Of a stretch of DNA of 47,148 bases, positions 19,295 to 28,441 are shown piece by piece (positions within the stretch are counted from its first letter, which is position 1; the number at the start of each line of letters is the position of its first letter). The stretch is from the NCBI GenBank assembly GCA_014323785.1, contig JACONJ010000008.1, positions 1 to 47,148 of the forward strand, given 5' to 3'. The stretch is from Paracoccaceae bacterium (lineage in GTDB: Bacteria > Pseudomonadota > Alphaproteobacteria > Rhodobacterales > Rhodobacteraceae). The notes under the pieces were generated by a model, which worked only from the letters and a program-made list of their open reading frames with translations, was not told the DNA's origin and did no database searches. A program made the translations under genes and the position numbers.

Positions 19295-20728
19295 ATGCCT
19301 GCGCAGACCGATTTTTACATTAACGGTGCCTGGGTTGCGCCACACACCACCAATCCGCTTGAAGTGATCGACCCGTCGACTGAAGAGGTTTGTGCAACAA
19401 TCTCACTGGGTGCAGAGGCCGATACCAACGCCGCCGTCGCTGCCGCCATGGTCGCCTTTGATGGTTGGGCCATCACGCCTGTGTCCGAACGCATCGCCGC
19501 GCTTGAGCGGCTGCTGACCATCTATACTGCCCGGGCCGAGGACATGGCGCAGGCGATTAGCCTAGAGATGGGTGCGCCCATCGATCTGGCCCGGCAACAG
19601 CAGGTTGCTGCCGGATCATGGCACCTGAAGGGTTTCCTGCGTGCCGCGCGGGGGTTCGCCTGGGATTACCCCTTGGGCGACTGGGCTCCGGGTGAGCGGA
19701 TTCTGCACGAACCGATTGGGGTGTGCGCCCTGATCACGCCCTGGAACTGGCCGATGAACCAGATTGTGCTGAAATGTGCGCCCGCCCTGGTGACGGGCTG
19801 TGCCATGGTGCTGAAACCGTCCGAGATTGCCCCGCTTTCCGGGCTGCTGTTCGCCGAAATGATGGATGAAGCGCAGGTTCCGCCGGGGGTATTCAACCTG
19901 GTTAATGGGGATGGTGCGGGTGTCGGCAGCCAGCTGTCTGCCCATCCTGATGTCGATATGGTCAGTTTCACTGGCTCTACCCGGGCTGGTCGGCTGATCT
20001 CCAAATCCGCCGCTGACACGCTGAAACGGGTGAGTCTGGAGTTGGGCGGCAAGGGTGCGAATATCATCTTCGCCGATGCCGGGGAGAAGGCGGTGAAATC
20101 AGGTGTCATCCGCTGCTTTCGCAACACCGGGCAATCCTGCAACGCGCCCACCCGGATGCTGGTCGAACGCAGCCGCTACGATGAGGCGGTGAAGATCGCG
20201 GCGACCACGGCCGAGGGTATAACCGTTGGCCCCGCCCACAAGGAAGGGCGTCATATCGGCCCGGCGGTAAGTGAGCTGCAATTTAACAAAATCCAGGATT
20301 TTATACAAAAGGGCCTTGATGAAGGTGCGCGGCTGGTAGCCGGGGGAACGGGCCGTCCGGAGAGCCTTAATCGCGGTTACTATATCCGCCCCACAGTCTT
20401 TGCCGATGTGACGCCGAAGATGACGATTTACCAGGAAGAGATTTTTGGCCCGGTCCTGTCGATCCTACCCTTCGAAGATGAAGATCACGCCGTCACCATG
20501 GCCAATGACACCGATTACGGGCTGACCAGTTATATTCAGACCGGCAGCCGTGATCGCCTGCGCAGGGTTGCCCGCCGCCTGCGCTCGGGCATGGTCGAGG
20601 GCAACGGCACAGGCTTCGGTCAAGGCTCGCCCTTCGGCGGCTACAAGCAATCCGGCAATGGCCGCGAAGGCGGAGCATTCGGCCTGCACGAATTCCTGGA
20701 AATCAAAGCTGTCAGCGGCTGGGACTGA
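19295..20728 (+). CDS. Aldehyde dehydrogenase family protein
   Basis: An NAD(P)-dependent aldehyde dehydrogenase of 477 residues. The general base Glu249 lies in SLELGGKG and the catalytic Cys282 in FRNTGQSCNAPTR. The NAD-binding ITPWNWPMNQ (about 147-156) and FTGSTRAG (225-232) are also present. PFGGYKQSGNGREGG near the C-terminus is typical of the family. The substrate cannot be fixed from sequence. The ATG at 19295 lies after GGGAGGGGCGGGG. It converges with the RluA-type gene. Confidence 0.93.
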   Translation: MPAQTDFYINGAWVAPHTTNPLEVIDPSTEEVCATISLGAEADTNAAVAAAMVAFDGWAITPVSERIAALERLLTIYTARAEDMAQAISLEMGAPIDLARQQQVAAGSWHLKGFLRAARGFAWDYPLGDWAPGERILHEPIGVCALITPWNWPMNQIVLKCAPALVTGCAMVLKPSEIAPLSGLLFAEMMDEAQVPPGVFNLVNGDGAGVGSQLSAHPDVDMVSFTGSTRAGRLISKSAADTLKRVSLELGGKGANIIFADAGEKAVKSGVIRCFRNTGQSCNAPTRMLVERSRYDEAVKIAATTAEGITVGPAHKEGRHIGPAVSELQFNKIQDFIQKGLDEGARLVAGGTGRPESLNRGYYIRPTVFADVTPKMTIYQEEIFGPVLSILPFEDEDHAVTMANDTDYGLTSYIQTGSRDRLRRVARRLRSGMVEGNGTGFGQGSPFGGYKQSGNGREGGAFGLHEFLEIKAVSGWD

Positions 20729-20828
20729 TTGCCTTGCTGAGCTTCGGGCCCGCCTTCGTGTTTCGGGCATATCCCCGCCGGGTCGCTGTACATCGGGCGG
20801 TAAGCTCCCGGCCACGAACCAATCGGCC

Positions 20829-21479
20829 CTAGAACGGCACCCGTGCCTTTACCGTTATGTCGCGCCCGCCATCGGGATGGTTCACCCGCAAGGCTTCCGC
20901 ATGCAGCATCAGCCGGTCATAGCTGTGCGCCGACCCGTTGGCATAGAGTGTATCGCCCAAGATCGGGTGCCCGATCTCGCGCATATGAACGCGCAACTGA
21001 TGCGACCGGCCGGTCCTGGGCATCAGGCGAACACGGGTGGTTGCGTCCTCGATCCGCATTCGATACCATTCGGTCCGGGCGGGTTTGCCCGTATCCCAAT
21101 CGACCTTTTGCAAGGGCCGGTTTGGCCGATCCACGATCAGGGGCAGATTGATCTGGCCCTTCGGCTCTGTCACCTCCCCCCAGACCCGCGCGGCATAGGC
21201 CTTTTTGACCTTTCGTGCCTCAAACTGATGGCCCAGATGGTGTTGCGCCTGAGGGCTCATGGCAAAGACCATGACGCCCGAGGTGTCCATGTCCAGCCGA
21301 TGCACCAGAAGTGCCTGGGGAAACGCTGCCCGCACCCGGCTAAGCAGGCAATCGGCCAGGTGAGCACCCCGGCCCGGAACGCTCAGCACTCCGGCGGGCT
21401 TGTTCACGAACAGAAGCGCGTGATCCTGAAACAGGATATCCAGGAGCCCGTCCGGCGGGCAATACTTCAACACCTGCAC
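20829..21479 (-). CDS. RluA-family pseudouridine synthase
   Basis: Isomerises uridine to pseudouridine in rRNA or tRNA. The 216-residue protein has the catalytic loop HRLDMDTSG (about residues 60-68) and a C-terminal RTGRSHQLRVHMREIGHPILGDTLY, both RluA-class hallmarks. It lacks an S4 RNA-binding domain, like the short RluA form. The start used is GTG at 21479, giving the usual lead-in to LFVNKPAGVLSVPG; no strong ribosome binding site is visible. Confidence 0.88.
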   Translation of the reverse strand: MQVLKYCPPDGLLDILFQDHALLFVNKPAGVLSVPGRGAHLADCLLSRVRAAFPQALLVHRLDMDTSGVMVFAMSPQAQHHLGHQFEARKVKKAYAARVWGEVTEPKGQINLPLIVDRPNRPLQKVDWDTGKPARTEWYRMRIEDATTRVRLMPRTGRSHQLRVHMREIGHPILGDTLYANGSAHSYDRLMLHAEALRVNHPDGGRDITVKARVPF

Positions 21480-21815
21480 CGAATCCCACTTGGATACCCA
21501 TCAGTACGTTCTGCGCGATCATCATGATCAGGACGAAGGTTGTAAAGAACATCCCCCGGCGTACCGGTTTATCTTTGGGTGGGCGAAGCCATTACCCGAT
21601 TTCGCCCAGGAAGGTGAATGGTCCGGAAGAAGGCTGCCCGGTCTGTTCCCCGGCCCAGACAGGCAGCGTGAAGCAAGCCGGTCATTCTTTCCCCCACCTG
21701 CACATCACACACCTCGATCAGACGCGACAACCTTACCCAAATCAATAAGGGCTTTGGACCCCAGCAAGGAACGACGCGCGGCGTCTATACGCCTGGTTGC
21801 CCCGGTTGATCCCGT
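21480..21815. other. Gap between the RluA-type gene and ccr, with a small hydrophobic frame
   Basis: No established gene. On the minus strand an ATG at 21552 opens a frame that begins with a hydrophobic helix (FFTTFVLIMMIAQNVLMGIQVGFG) and then runs out of frame across the start of the RluA-type gene to 21340. It could be a small membrane protein or leader peptide; the region after the helix looks like a shadow of the downstream gene. The remainder, to the ccr stop at 21816, shows nothing I can name. Confidence 0.3.
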
Positions 21816-23108
21816 TTACCCCACTGGCCCGGCCTCCAGCACATCCTCCAGCGTCCGGAGACCCGTGCGGGGGGCCTGGACCAGCACCGCCATATTGCCG
21901 GGTTTATGCGCGTTCCGGCGCATTTTCATATGCGCCTCGGGCAGTTCGGCCCAGGGGAACACCTCGGACATGCAGGGATCCAGCCGCCGGTCCAGCATCA
22001 ATTTGTTTGCTGCCGCTGCATGTTTCAGATGTGCAAAATGAGAGCCTTGCAAGCGTTTCTGGTGGCTCCACATATGGCGCACGTCAAAGGTGCAATTATA
22101 GCCCGAGGTGCCAGCGCAGATCACCACCATGCCGCCGCGCTTCACGACGAAGGTGGAAACGGGAAAGGTGGCCTCGCCCGGGTGTTCAAAGACCATATCA
22201 ACGTTCACACCTTTGCCGGTGATGTCCCAAATCGCCTTGCCGAATCTGCGAACCTCGCCGAACCATTCACTGTAGGCATCGGTACCCGCTTCCGGCAGGC
22301 GACCCCAACAGTTGAAATCCTTGCGGTTGATAACGCCTTTGGCCCCCAGGTCTATGACGAAGGTGCGCTTATCCTCATCAGAGATCACGCCGATCGCATT
22401 GGCACCTGCGGTGTTGATGAGCTGGATCGCAAAGGATCCCAAGCCCCCCGACGCACCCCAAACCAGCACGTTCTGCCCCGGTTTCAGGTCATGCGGTTCA
22501 TGGCCGAACAGCATCCGGTACGCGGTAGCAAGCGTCAGCGTGTAGCACGCCGATTCCTCCCAGGTCAGGTGACGGGGCCGAGGCATAAGCTGCTGCGCCT
22601 GGACACGGGTGAATTGCGCAAAACTGCCATCAGCGGTCTCATAGCCCCAGATGCGCTGTGAGGGGGACAGCATCGGGTCGCCGCCATTGCATTCCTCATC
22701 ATCACCGTCGTCCTGGTTGCAGTGGATCACAACCTCATCCCCCGTCTTCCAGCGTGTCACCCGCTCCCCCACGGCCCAGACAATGCCCGCAGCGTCCGAG
22801 CCGATGACGGCATAGGGGGCCTTGTGTTGCAGAAAAACCGAGGAGGGTTTGCCCAGACACGCCCAGACGCCATTGTAATTCACGCCCGCGGCCATCACCA
22901 GAACCAGAACATCGTGGCTGCCGGGCTTCGGCGTGTCAATCACCTCAACCTTCAGTGCCTCGGTCGGTTCGCCATGGCGTTCCTGGCGCAGAACCCAAGC
23001 ATACATTTGCTTTGGTATATGGTTCGGGGCGGGCATCTCACCCACCTTGTAGAGGTCTTTCTTCGGCACATCGTCGGCAGTGATGGCCGCGTTCTGGTCA
23101 GGCACCAT
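21816..23108 (-). CDS. ccr: Crotonyl-CoA carboxylase/reductase
   Basis: Key enzyme of the ethylmalonyl-CoA pathway for assimilating acetyl-CoA without a glyoxylate bypass: it reductively carboxylates crotonyl-CoA to ethylmalonyl-CoA with NADPH. The 430-residue medium-chain-reductase protein shows the family-specific insert CNQDDGDDEECNGGDPMLSPSQRIWGYE (about 131-158). The nucleotide-binding VWGASGGLGSFA (about 215-226) and GYNCTFDVRHMWSHQKRLQGSHFA (about 340-363) follow. Start at 23108 follows GGAGG at a 5-base gap; the upstream TTG is ruled out. Neighbours on the same strand are an acyltransferase and an EEP protein, with ecm divergent beyond them. Confidence 0.96.
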   Translation of the reverse strand: MVPDQNAAITADDVPKKDLYKVGEMPAPNHIPKQMYAWVLRQERHGEPTEALKVEVIDTPKPGSHDVLVLVMAAGVNYNGVWACLGKPSSVFLQHKAPYAVIGSDAAGIVWAVGERVTRWKTGDEVVIHCNQDDGDDEECNGGDPMLSPSQRIWGYETADGSFAQFTRVQAQQLMPRPRHLTWEESACYTLTLATAYRMLFGHEPHDLKPGQNVLVWGASGGLGSFAIQLINTAGANAIGVISDEDKRTFVIDLGAKGVINRKDFNCWGRLPEAGTDAYSEWFGEVRRFGKAIWDITGKGVNVDMVFEHPGEATFPVSTFVVKRGGMVVICAGTSGYNCTFDVRHMWSHQKRLQGSHFAHLKHAAAANKLMLDRRLDPCMSEVFPWAELPEAHMKMRRNAHKPGNMAVLVQAPRTGLRTLEDVLEAGPVG

Positions 23109-23221
23109 AAGAACCTCCAACGCTTTGCGGATGCCGTACGGCGGGATACGCTGTGTTCAGAACCAAGGATTAGACCGGATCGCGCAGCAATGCAAAGGGC
23201 GATATGCGGTCTGGTACCATG

Positions 23222-24637
23222 TTATGCAGCACCTTCCGCCGTGGAATTGGCCAGTGCCGCGGCGGCGGCGGGCGGTGCGTCAAGAAGATGCGCGATAGAG
23301 GCCGCGTAGAAGCGGGCGATGCCCTGACCTCCCTCGGTCAGGGTCAGATGTTCGCCTTCTTTTGCCAGCACCCGACGGTCTGCCAGCACCCGAAGGGTAC
23401 CCCGAATGGTGTCATCCAGGTCACCGCCCGGGGTGTGCAGGGCCCTGCCTTCTGCCTGCAGCCGCTTGACCAAGCTGCCGACGGCCTCTTTCAGGTCAGC
23501 ACTGGTCCCGGCCCCCCGGGTAAGGGCATAGGCCACCAGGGGCACGGGCAGCACGGGCATGACGGCACCGATCTTTTGCATCAATTCATCCCCCAGGGCG
23601 GTAGGGGGATCGCCGTGCGGCTGGTCCAGGAACATCGTCAAGCTGAGCGGTTGGCCAAAACTGACGGCGGCATAACCGTAGCGGTGGATTTGGCCGGTGA
23701 TCCGCAGCCGGATGCGTTGCAGCAGGCCGCACCAGAACGGCCAAAGGCGAAAACGGAAACGGCGGGTGCCGTTGGCATGGGCCTCGATCAGCGTCCGGTC
23801 CTCTATCACCCGGTCGTAATTTAGTGCCACGGGCACAAAGACTACATCGCGGCTTTCACCGGGCGTGAAGCCGTCAAGGATACAGGAGATCAGGCCAGTC
23901 TTCGGCTTGCCAAGCGCACCGGTTCGGCTGAGCCCGCCTTCGGGAAAGACGGCCTGTGTCACGCCCGCCTCGGTCGCCATTTGGACGTAGCGGGCCAGCA
24001 CCGTGCGGTAGAGCGCGTTGTTGTGGCGGCGGCGGATGAAATAGCCGCCCATCGCGCGAATAAGCTGGCGGAGCGGCCAGACCCGCGCCCACTCCCCCAC
24101 CGCGTAGGCCAGTGCCGAGCGTTCGGCGGCAAGCCATGTGACCAGCACATAATCCATGTTAGAGCGGTGGTTCATCACGAAGATCACTGTCGCCTCCGGA
24201 TTGATCACCTCCAGTGCGGCATCATTGGCCTGGACCAGCCGCACGTGGTAGAGCGACTGGCTAAGGAACCTTGCGGCGCGGATCGCGAAGCCGAAATAGG
24301 TGAAGGCAGAGAAGCCTGGCACGATCTCGCGCGCGTAGTGCGCCGCTTTCTCCGAGGCGACATCTTCGCGGATGCCGTTTTCCCTGGCGTATTCAACAAC
24401 CGCCCGGGCTACTTCGGGATCATAGGTCAGCCGCAGGATCGTGTCATTCCGGCGCGCCAGTTTGAAGGGCTGGATCGGCGTCTTCAACCGCGCATTCAGC
24501 CGCTCAACCGCGCGTTCAAGGCGACGGCGCAGGAACCAGCGGACCGAGGGTACCAGAACGTTATTAAGTGCCGCCACCGCCGCAAAGGCGAGGATCAGAA
24601 GCAAGGCCCAAAGCGGCAGTTCGACGGTGGTCATCAT
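23222..24637 (-). CDS. Glycerol-3-phosphate 1-O-acyltransferase-like protein
   Basis: A 471-residue membrane-associated acyltransferase. It has an N-terminal membrane helix (about residues 8-30), the acyltransferase motif NHRSNMDYV with His157 and Asp162, FIRRRHNNALY, and the substrate-binding FPEGGLSRTG (231-240). These match the PlsB-type glycerol-phosphate acyltransferase family, which makes lysophosphatidate for phospholipid synthesis. At 471 residues it is much shorter than E. coli PlsB (about 807). It follows ccr's start by 113 bases on the same strand and so lies upstream of ccr in transcription. The start could be either of two adjacent ATGs. Confidence 0.85.
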   Translation of the reverse strand: MMTTVELPLWALLLILAFAAVAALNNVLVPSVRWFLRRRLERAVERLNARLKTPIQPFKLARRNDTILRLTYDPEVARAVVEYARENGIREDVASEKAAHYAREIVPGFSAFTYFGFAIRAARFLSQSLYHVRLVQANDAALEVINPEATVIFVMNHRSNMDYVLVTWLAAERSALAYAVGEWARVWPLRQLIRAMGGYFIRRRHNNALYRTVLARYVQMATEAGVTQAVFPEGGLSRTGALGKPKTGLISCILDGFTPGESRDVVFVPVALNYDRVIEDRTLIEAHANGTRRFRFRLWPFWCGLLQRIRLRITGQIHRYGYAAVSFGQPLSLTMFLDQPHGDPPTALGDELMQKIGAVMPVLPVPLVAYALTRGAGTSADLKEAVGSLVKRLQAEGRALHTPGGDLDDTIRGTLRVLADRRVLAKEGEHLTLTEGGQGIARFYAASIAHLLDAPPAAAAALANSTAEGAA

Positions 24638-24694
24638 CGCCCGTGACCTTGGCAGGAAATCGGGGCCAGCGCAATATCGGGCGGGTGCAGGGTC

Positions 24695-25855
24695 TTACCG
24701 CGGCAGGGTCACGTCTATCCAGACCAGACGGTGATCGGAAGCACTGATCAGGTCTGCGCCCTCCTCTCCTGGGGCAGGCCAGAAGACACCAGCATCCGTC
24801 AGGCCGAGCGTGGCGGAGGGCAGAACGTAATCGACCCGCAAGTTGCCTGGTGCCTCATCCCCGAAATCGGCGGTGTCGAAGGTCGGGTTGCCCTGATGGC
24901 TGTCATTTGCCTGCCCCTGGGCCAGGGCCGCGGCAAGGCCACCGCGACTGCCTGGTGTCAGGCTGGTGTTGATGAGTGGCAAGTCCAGCAGTTGACGTGC
25001 CGCACCGGGAAAACTGTCGCCATCAAACGGATCTGCGTTCAGATCGCCCGCAACGATGAAATGTGCGCCCTTGGTCAAACTACCCGTGGCACCCGCATCG
25101 TCCTGGATATACGCCGCGCCTTGCACGTAATCGGCCCAGAACCGGATTTCATCAGCGTTGCGGGTGCCGTTGCGATCCTCGGGCCCATCGAAAACCGGCG
25201 GGGTTGGGTGACTGGCCAGAAGGTGGATGACCTGATCCCCAACGCGTATCGGCACATCCCAATGGCTTTTGGACGACAGGCGAAAGATATTGATCGCCTC
25301 GGGCCCGTAATAGGGCGTGCCGTTTTCATTCATCGGCAGGCGGGCATCCGGCATGTCGGCCCACCGGAAGGTTTGGAAGCGGCGGACCCGATCAGTAAGA
25401 ATCTCATGGCGCGACAGAACGAGCATGCCAAACTGGCCCGGAAAGAAGCCAAACCCGAAAGCGTCGTTTGCGTATTCGATGCGCCCCGGTGCTGTCGCGA
25501 CATGCCCGTCGGCATTGATGTCTACCCCGCTGGCAAGCCCGGTGTTGGAAGGTGCGATGTAATAATACGTATAGCCCGCCTCGGCCAGGTAATTGGCCAA
25601 AAAGAGCGCGGGTGCAGCGGGGTCGTAATCGAACTCATTGATCAGCAGGATATCCGGGCTGACCAGGGTGATGATCTCGGCCACTTGGGTGATCTGCGGA
25701 TCAGTGCCACCATCCAATGCCGCCAGGAGTGCGTTGGCCTCACCCCGGCTCATCGAGGCATTGAACTGTGCGATGCGGATGTTCTGGGCCATGGCGGGCA
25801 GTGCCAGGATGGTGGCCAAGGCGTAGGCGATGGCAAGAACGGTACGGTTGGTCAT
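24695..25855 (-). CDS. Secreted endonuclease/exonuclease/phosphatase (EEP) family protein
   Basis: A 386-residue exported protein with a signal peptide (hydrophobic residues 6-20, cleavage expected after AMA at 21-23). It has the EEP fold: RIAQFNASM at the first strand, LLINEFDYD with the metal-binding Glu, HFIVAGDLNADPFDGDS (about 263-279), and SDHRLVWIDV at the end with the catalytic His. The family cleaves phosphodiesters or phosphomonoesters in DNA, inositol phosphates or lipids; the substrate here is unknown. Periplasmic or extracellular location suggests nutrient scavenging. It is divergent from ecm with about 155 bases between. Confidence 0.85.
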   Translation of the reverse strand: MTNRTVLAIAYALATILALPAMAQNIRIAQFNASMSRGEANALLAALDGGTDPQITQVAEIITLVSPDILLINEFDYDPAAPALFLANYLAEAGYTYYYIAPSNTGLASGVDINADGHVATAPGRIEYANDAFGFGFFPGQFGMLVLSRHEILTDRVRRFQTFRWADMPDARLPMNENGTPYYGPEAINIFRLSSKSHWDVPIRVGDQVIHLLASHPTPPVFDGPEDRNGTRNADEIRFWADYVQGAAYIQDDAGATGSLTKGAHFIVAGDLNADPFDGDSFPGAARQLLDLPLINTSLTPGSRGGLAAALAQGQANDSHQGNPTFDTADFGDEAPGNLRVDYVLPSATLGLTDAGVFWPAPGEEGADLISASDHRLVWIDVTLPR

Positions 25856-26011
25856 GACGACCCCCTTTCAAGGCGCGATCATGCTTTCTTAATACTATCA
25901 GATCAACGGTGACAGGGTGATGACATTGACAAGGGCAGATTATTTCCGATACGCTAAAGCCTTGTGGAATAATTCTTGAAATAAACGTGCCGAATCCGGA
26001 GGGTGCCGCCC

Positions 26012-27976
26012 GTGACTGCCCAAAAAGACCGTCCTTGGCTGATCCGTACCTATGCGGGCCATTCCACCGCCGCGACCTCTAACGCACTTTATCGGGACAA
26101 TCTGGCGAAGGGTCAGACGGGGCTCAGCGTGGCCTTCGACCTGCCGACGCAAACGGGCTATGACAGCGACCATCCACTTGCGCACGGCGAGGTCGGCAAA
26201 GTGGGTGTGCCAGTCAGCCATCTGGGCGATATGCGGAGGCTGTTTGATCAGATCCCCCTGAAGCAGATGAATACCTCGATGACGATCAACGCGACCGCGC
26301 CCTGGCTTCTGTCGCTTTATATTGTGGTCGCCGGTGAACAGGGGGCTGATATCGCCGGACTGCAGGGTACGGTACAGAACGACCTGATCAAGGAATACCT
26401 CAGCCGTGGTACCTATATCTGCCCACCAAAGCCCAGCCTGAAGATGATCGCGGATGTGGCAGAGTATTGTTACGCCGAGATTCCGAAATGGAACCCGATG
26501 AATGTGTGTTCCTATCACCTGCAAGAGGCGGGCGCGACGCCTGAACAGGAACTGGCCTTTGCGCTGGCCACGGCAATGGCGGTGCTGGATGAGCTGAAGC
26601 CGCGCGTCGATCCGGCGGATTTCCCGGCCCTGGCGGGGCGGATTTCCTTTTTTGTGAATGCGGGCATCCGCTTTGTCACCGAAATGTGCAAGATGCGCGC
26701 CTTTGTCGATTTGTGGGATGAAATCTGCGCCGAACGATATGGGGTGGAGGATCCGAAATACCGCCGCTTTCGTTACGGGGTGCAGGTCAATTCCCTTGGC
26801 CTGACCGAACAGCAGCCGGAAAACAACGTCCATCGCATTCTGATCGAGATGTTGGCCGTGACGCTGAGCAAAAAGGCGCGCGCGCGCGCGGTGCAGCTCC
26901 CCGCCTGGAATGAGGCACTTGGCCTGCCGCGGCCCTGGGATCAGCAGTGGTCCATGCGGATGCAGCAGATCATGGCCCATGAGACCGATCTGCTGGAATA
27001 CGGCGATCTGTTTGACGGCAACCCGGTAGTGGCCGCGAAAGTCGAGACCCTGAAGAACTGCGCACGGGCGGAATTGGCGAACCTGGAATCCATGGGCGGG
27101 ACGATTGCTGCCATCGATTATATGAAAGGCCGGTTGGTAGAGGCCAATGCCAGCCGTATCAACGCCATCGAACAGGGCGAAACTGTCGTGGTGGGTGTGA
27201 ACAGGTACACCGCAAGTGAAACCTCACCCTTAATGCAGGCCGATGGCGGAATTCTGGTAGTGGATCCGGCGGTAGAGGCTGACCAGGTTGCCCGGCTGAG
27301 GGCGTGGCGGGCCGAACGTAATGAGGCGGCGGTGGCCAAGGCCCTGGCCGAACTGCGCAGGGCGGCAGCCACGGGCCGGAACATCATGCCGCCCTCGATC
27401 ACGGCGGCCAGGGCGGGCGCAACCACTGGTGAATGGGCCGGAGAGATGCGCGCCGTTTACGGGGCATACCGCGGGCCCACGGGTGTGTCCAGCAGCCCGT
27501 CGAACAGGACCGAGGGTTTGGATGATATCCGCGCTGCGGTTAATGCCGCCAGCGACAGCCTGGGGCGTCGGCTGAAATTTCTGATGGGCAAACCGGGATT
27601 GGACGGGCATTCAAACGGTGCGGAACAAATCGCCTTTCGCGCACGGGATTGCGGAATGGACATCGCCTATGAAGGTATTCGCCTGACTCCGGCGGAAATC
27701 GTTGACGCGGCGAAAACAGAACAGGCGCATGTCATCGGCCTTTCGATCCTGTCGGGCAGCCATGTGCCGTTGATCAGGGAGGTGATGGACCGCATGCGCC
27801 GGGACGGGATGGATCATGTGCCGGTGATTGTCGGCGGGATCATTCCCGATGACGACGCCGAAACATTGCGTGCGCTTGGCGTTGCGAAAATATACACGCC
27901 AAAGGACTTTGAGCTGAACAGAATTATGATGGATATCGTTATATTGGCCACCCCACCCGCACTTGCGGCGGAATAA
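26012..27976 (+). CDS. ecm: Ethylmalonyl-CoA mutase
   Basis: Coenzyme B12-dependent carbon-skeleton mutase converting (2R)-ethylmalonyl-CoA to methylsuccinyl-CoA in the ethylmalonyl-CoA pathway. The 654-residue single-chain protein starts with RPWLIRTYAGHSTA and the barrel signature GLSVAFDLPTQTGYDSDHP. It ends with a B12-binding domain carrying Asp531-x-His533-x-x-Gly536 in GLDGHSNGAEQ. Start choice: GTG at 26003 touches the GGAGG (25998-26002) with no spacing, whereas GTG at 26012 lies 9 bases away and gives the expected N-terminus. The distinction from methylmalonyl-CoA mutase rests on overall similarity and the presence of ccr nearby. Confidence 0.94.
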   Translation: MTAQKDRPWLIRTYAGHSTAATSNALYRDNLAKGQTGLSVAFDLPTQTGYDSDHPLAHGEVGKVGVPVSHLGDMRRLFDQIPLKQMNTSMTINATAPWLLSLYIVVAGEQGADIAGLQGTVQNDLIKEYLSRGTYICPPKPSLKMIADVAEYCYAEIPKWNPMNVCSYHLQEAGATPEQELAFALATAMAVLDELKPRVDPADFPALAGRISFFVNAGIRFVTEMCKMRAFVDLWDEICAERYGVEDPKYRRFRYGVQVNSLGLTEQQPENNVHRILIEMLAVTLSKKARARAVQLPAWNEALGLPRPWDQQWSMRMQQIMAHETDLLEYGDLFDGNPVVAAKVETLKNCARAELANLESMGGTIAAIDYMKGRLVEANASRINAIEQGETVVVGVNRYTASETSPLMQADGGILVVDPAVEADQVARLRAWRAERNEAAVAKALAELRRAAATGRNIMPPSITAARAGATTGEWAGEMRAVYGAYRGPTGVSSSPSNRTEGLDDIRAAVNAASDSLGRRLKFLMGKPGLDGHSNGAEQIAFRARDCGMDIAYEGIRLTPAEIVDAAKTEQAHVIGLSILSGSHVPLIREVMDRMRRDGMDHVPVIVGGIIPDDDAETLRALGVAKIYTPKDFELNRIMMDIVILATPPALAAE

Positions 27977-28099
27977 TGCCAGTTTCCAAAGTAGACATTC
28001 CCTAGGGTTGTTTCGTAAAGGTAAGTCCCGGGTGTTCAAGGGTTGCATCGACTCGATTCGATGTGTAGAAACGCCCAGTGTGAGTAAATGGAGAATTCT

Positions 28100-28432
28100 A
28101 TGGCACTTAATCTGGACGCAATGTCGCGCGATGAACTGATGAATCTGCGCAAGAGCGTGGATGCAGCTCTGAAGACTCTGGATAAACGCAAAAAGAAAAA
28201 GGCTCGGGCCGCTGTAGAACAGACAGCACGGGAACATGGCTTTTCTCTGAATGATATTCTGGGCACGAAAAAGGCAAACGGATCGAAGAAAAAGTCAAGC
28301 CCCTCGAAATCCCCGCCCAAATACGCCAATCCGGCGGATTCTGGCCAAACCTGGACCGGGCGCGGGCCGAGGCCCGGCTGGTTCAGGGACTGTCTGGCCA
28401 AAGGGAAGACGCCGGAGGATATGGCGATTTAG
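28100..28432 (+). CDS. H-NS family nucleoid-associated protein
   Basis: A 110-residue DNA-binding protein. It has an N-terminal helical oligomerisation segment (DELMNLRKSVDAALKTLDKRKKKKARAAVEQ, about 11-41), a basic linker, and a C-terminal H-NS domain with TWTGRGPRPGWF (84-95), whose GRGPRP core inserts into the minor groove of AT-rich DNA. Such proteins organise the nucleoid and often silence transferred genes. The ATG at 28100 has GGAG 7 bases upstream, so the ATG at 28088 is not preferred. An inverted repeat CATCGA-N6-TCGATG (28046-28063) lies between a possible TTGCAT -35 (28043-28048) and TAGAAA -10 (28066-28071), suggesting autoregulation. deoD begins 9 bases after its stop. Confidence 0.87.
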   Translation: MALNLDAMSRDELMNLRKSVDAALKTLDKRKKKKARAAVEQTAREHGFSLNDILGTKKANGSKKKSSPSKSPPKYANPADSGQTWTGRGPRPGWFRDCLAKGKTPEDMAI

Positions 28433-28441
28433 GACGCGTCG

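Noticed and set aside
24731..25912. 393-codon frame antisense to the EEP gene
   Set aside because: A shadow frame. The minus-strand protein has a signal peptide and catalytic motifs, the plus-strand one has none.
25940..26980. 346-codon frame antisense to ecm
   Set aside because: It is the complement of the conserved ecm coding sequence and shows no family features or ribosome binding site.
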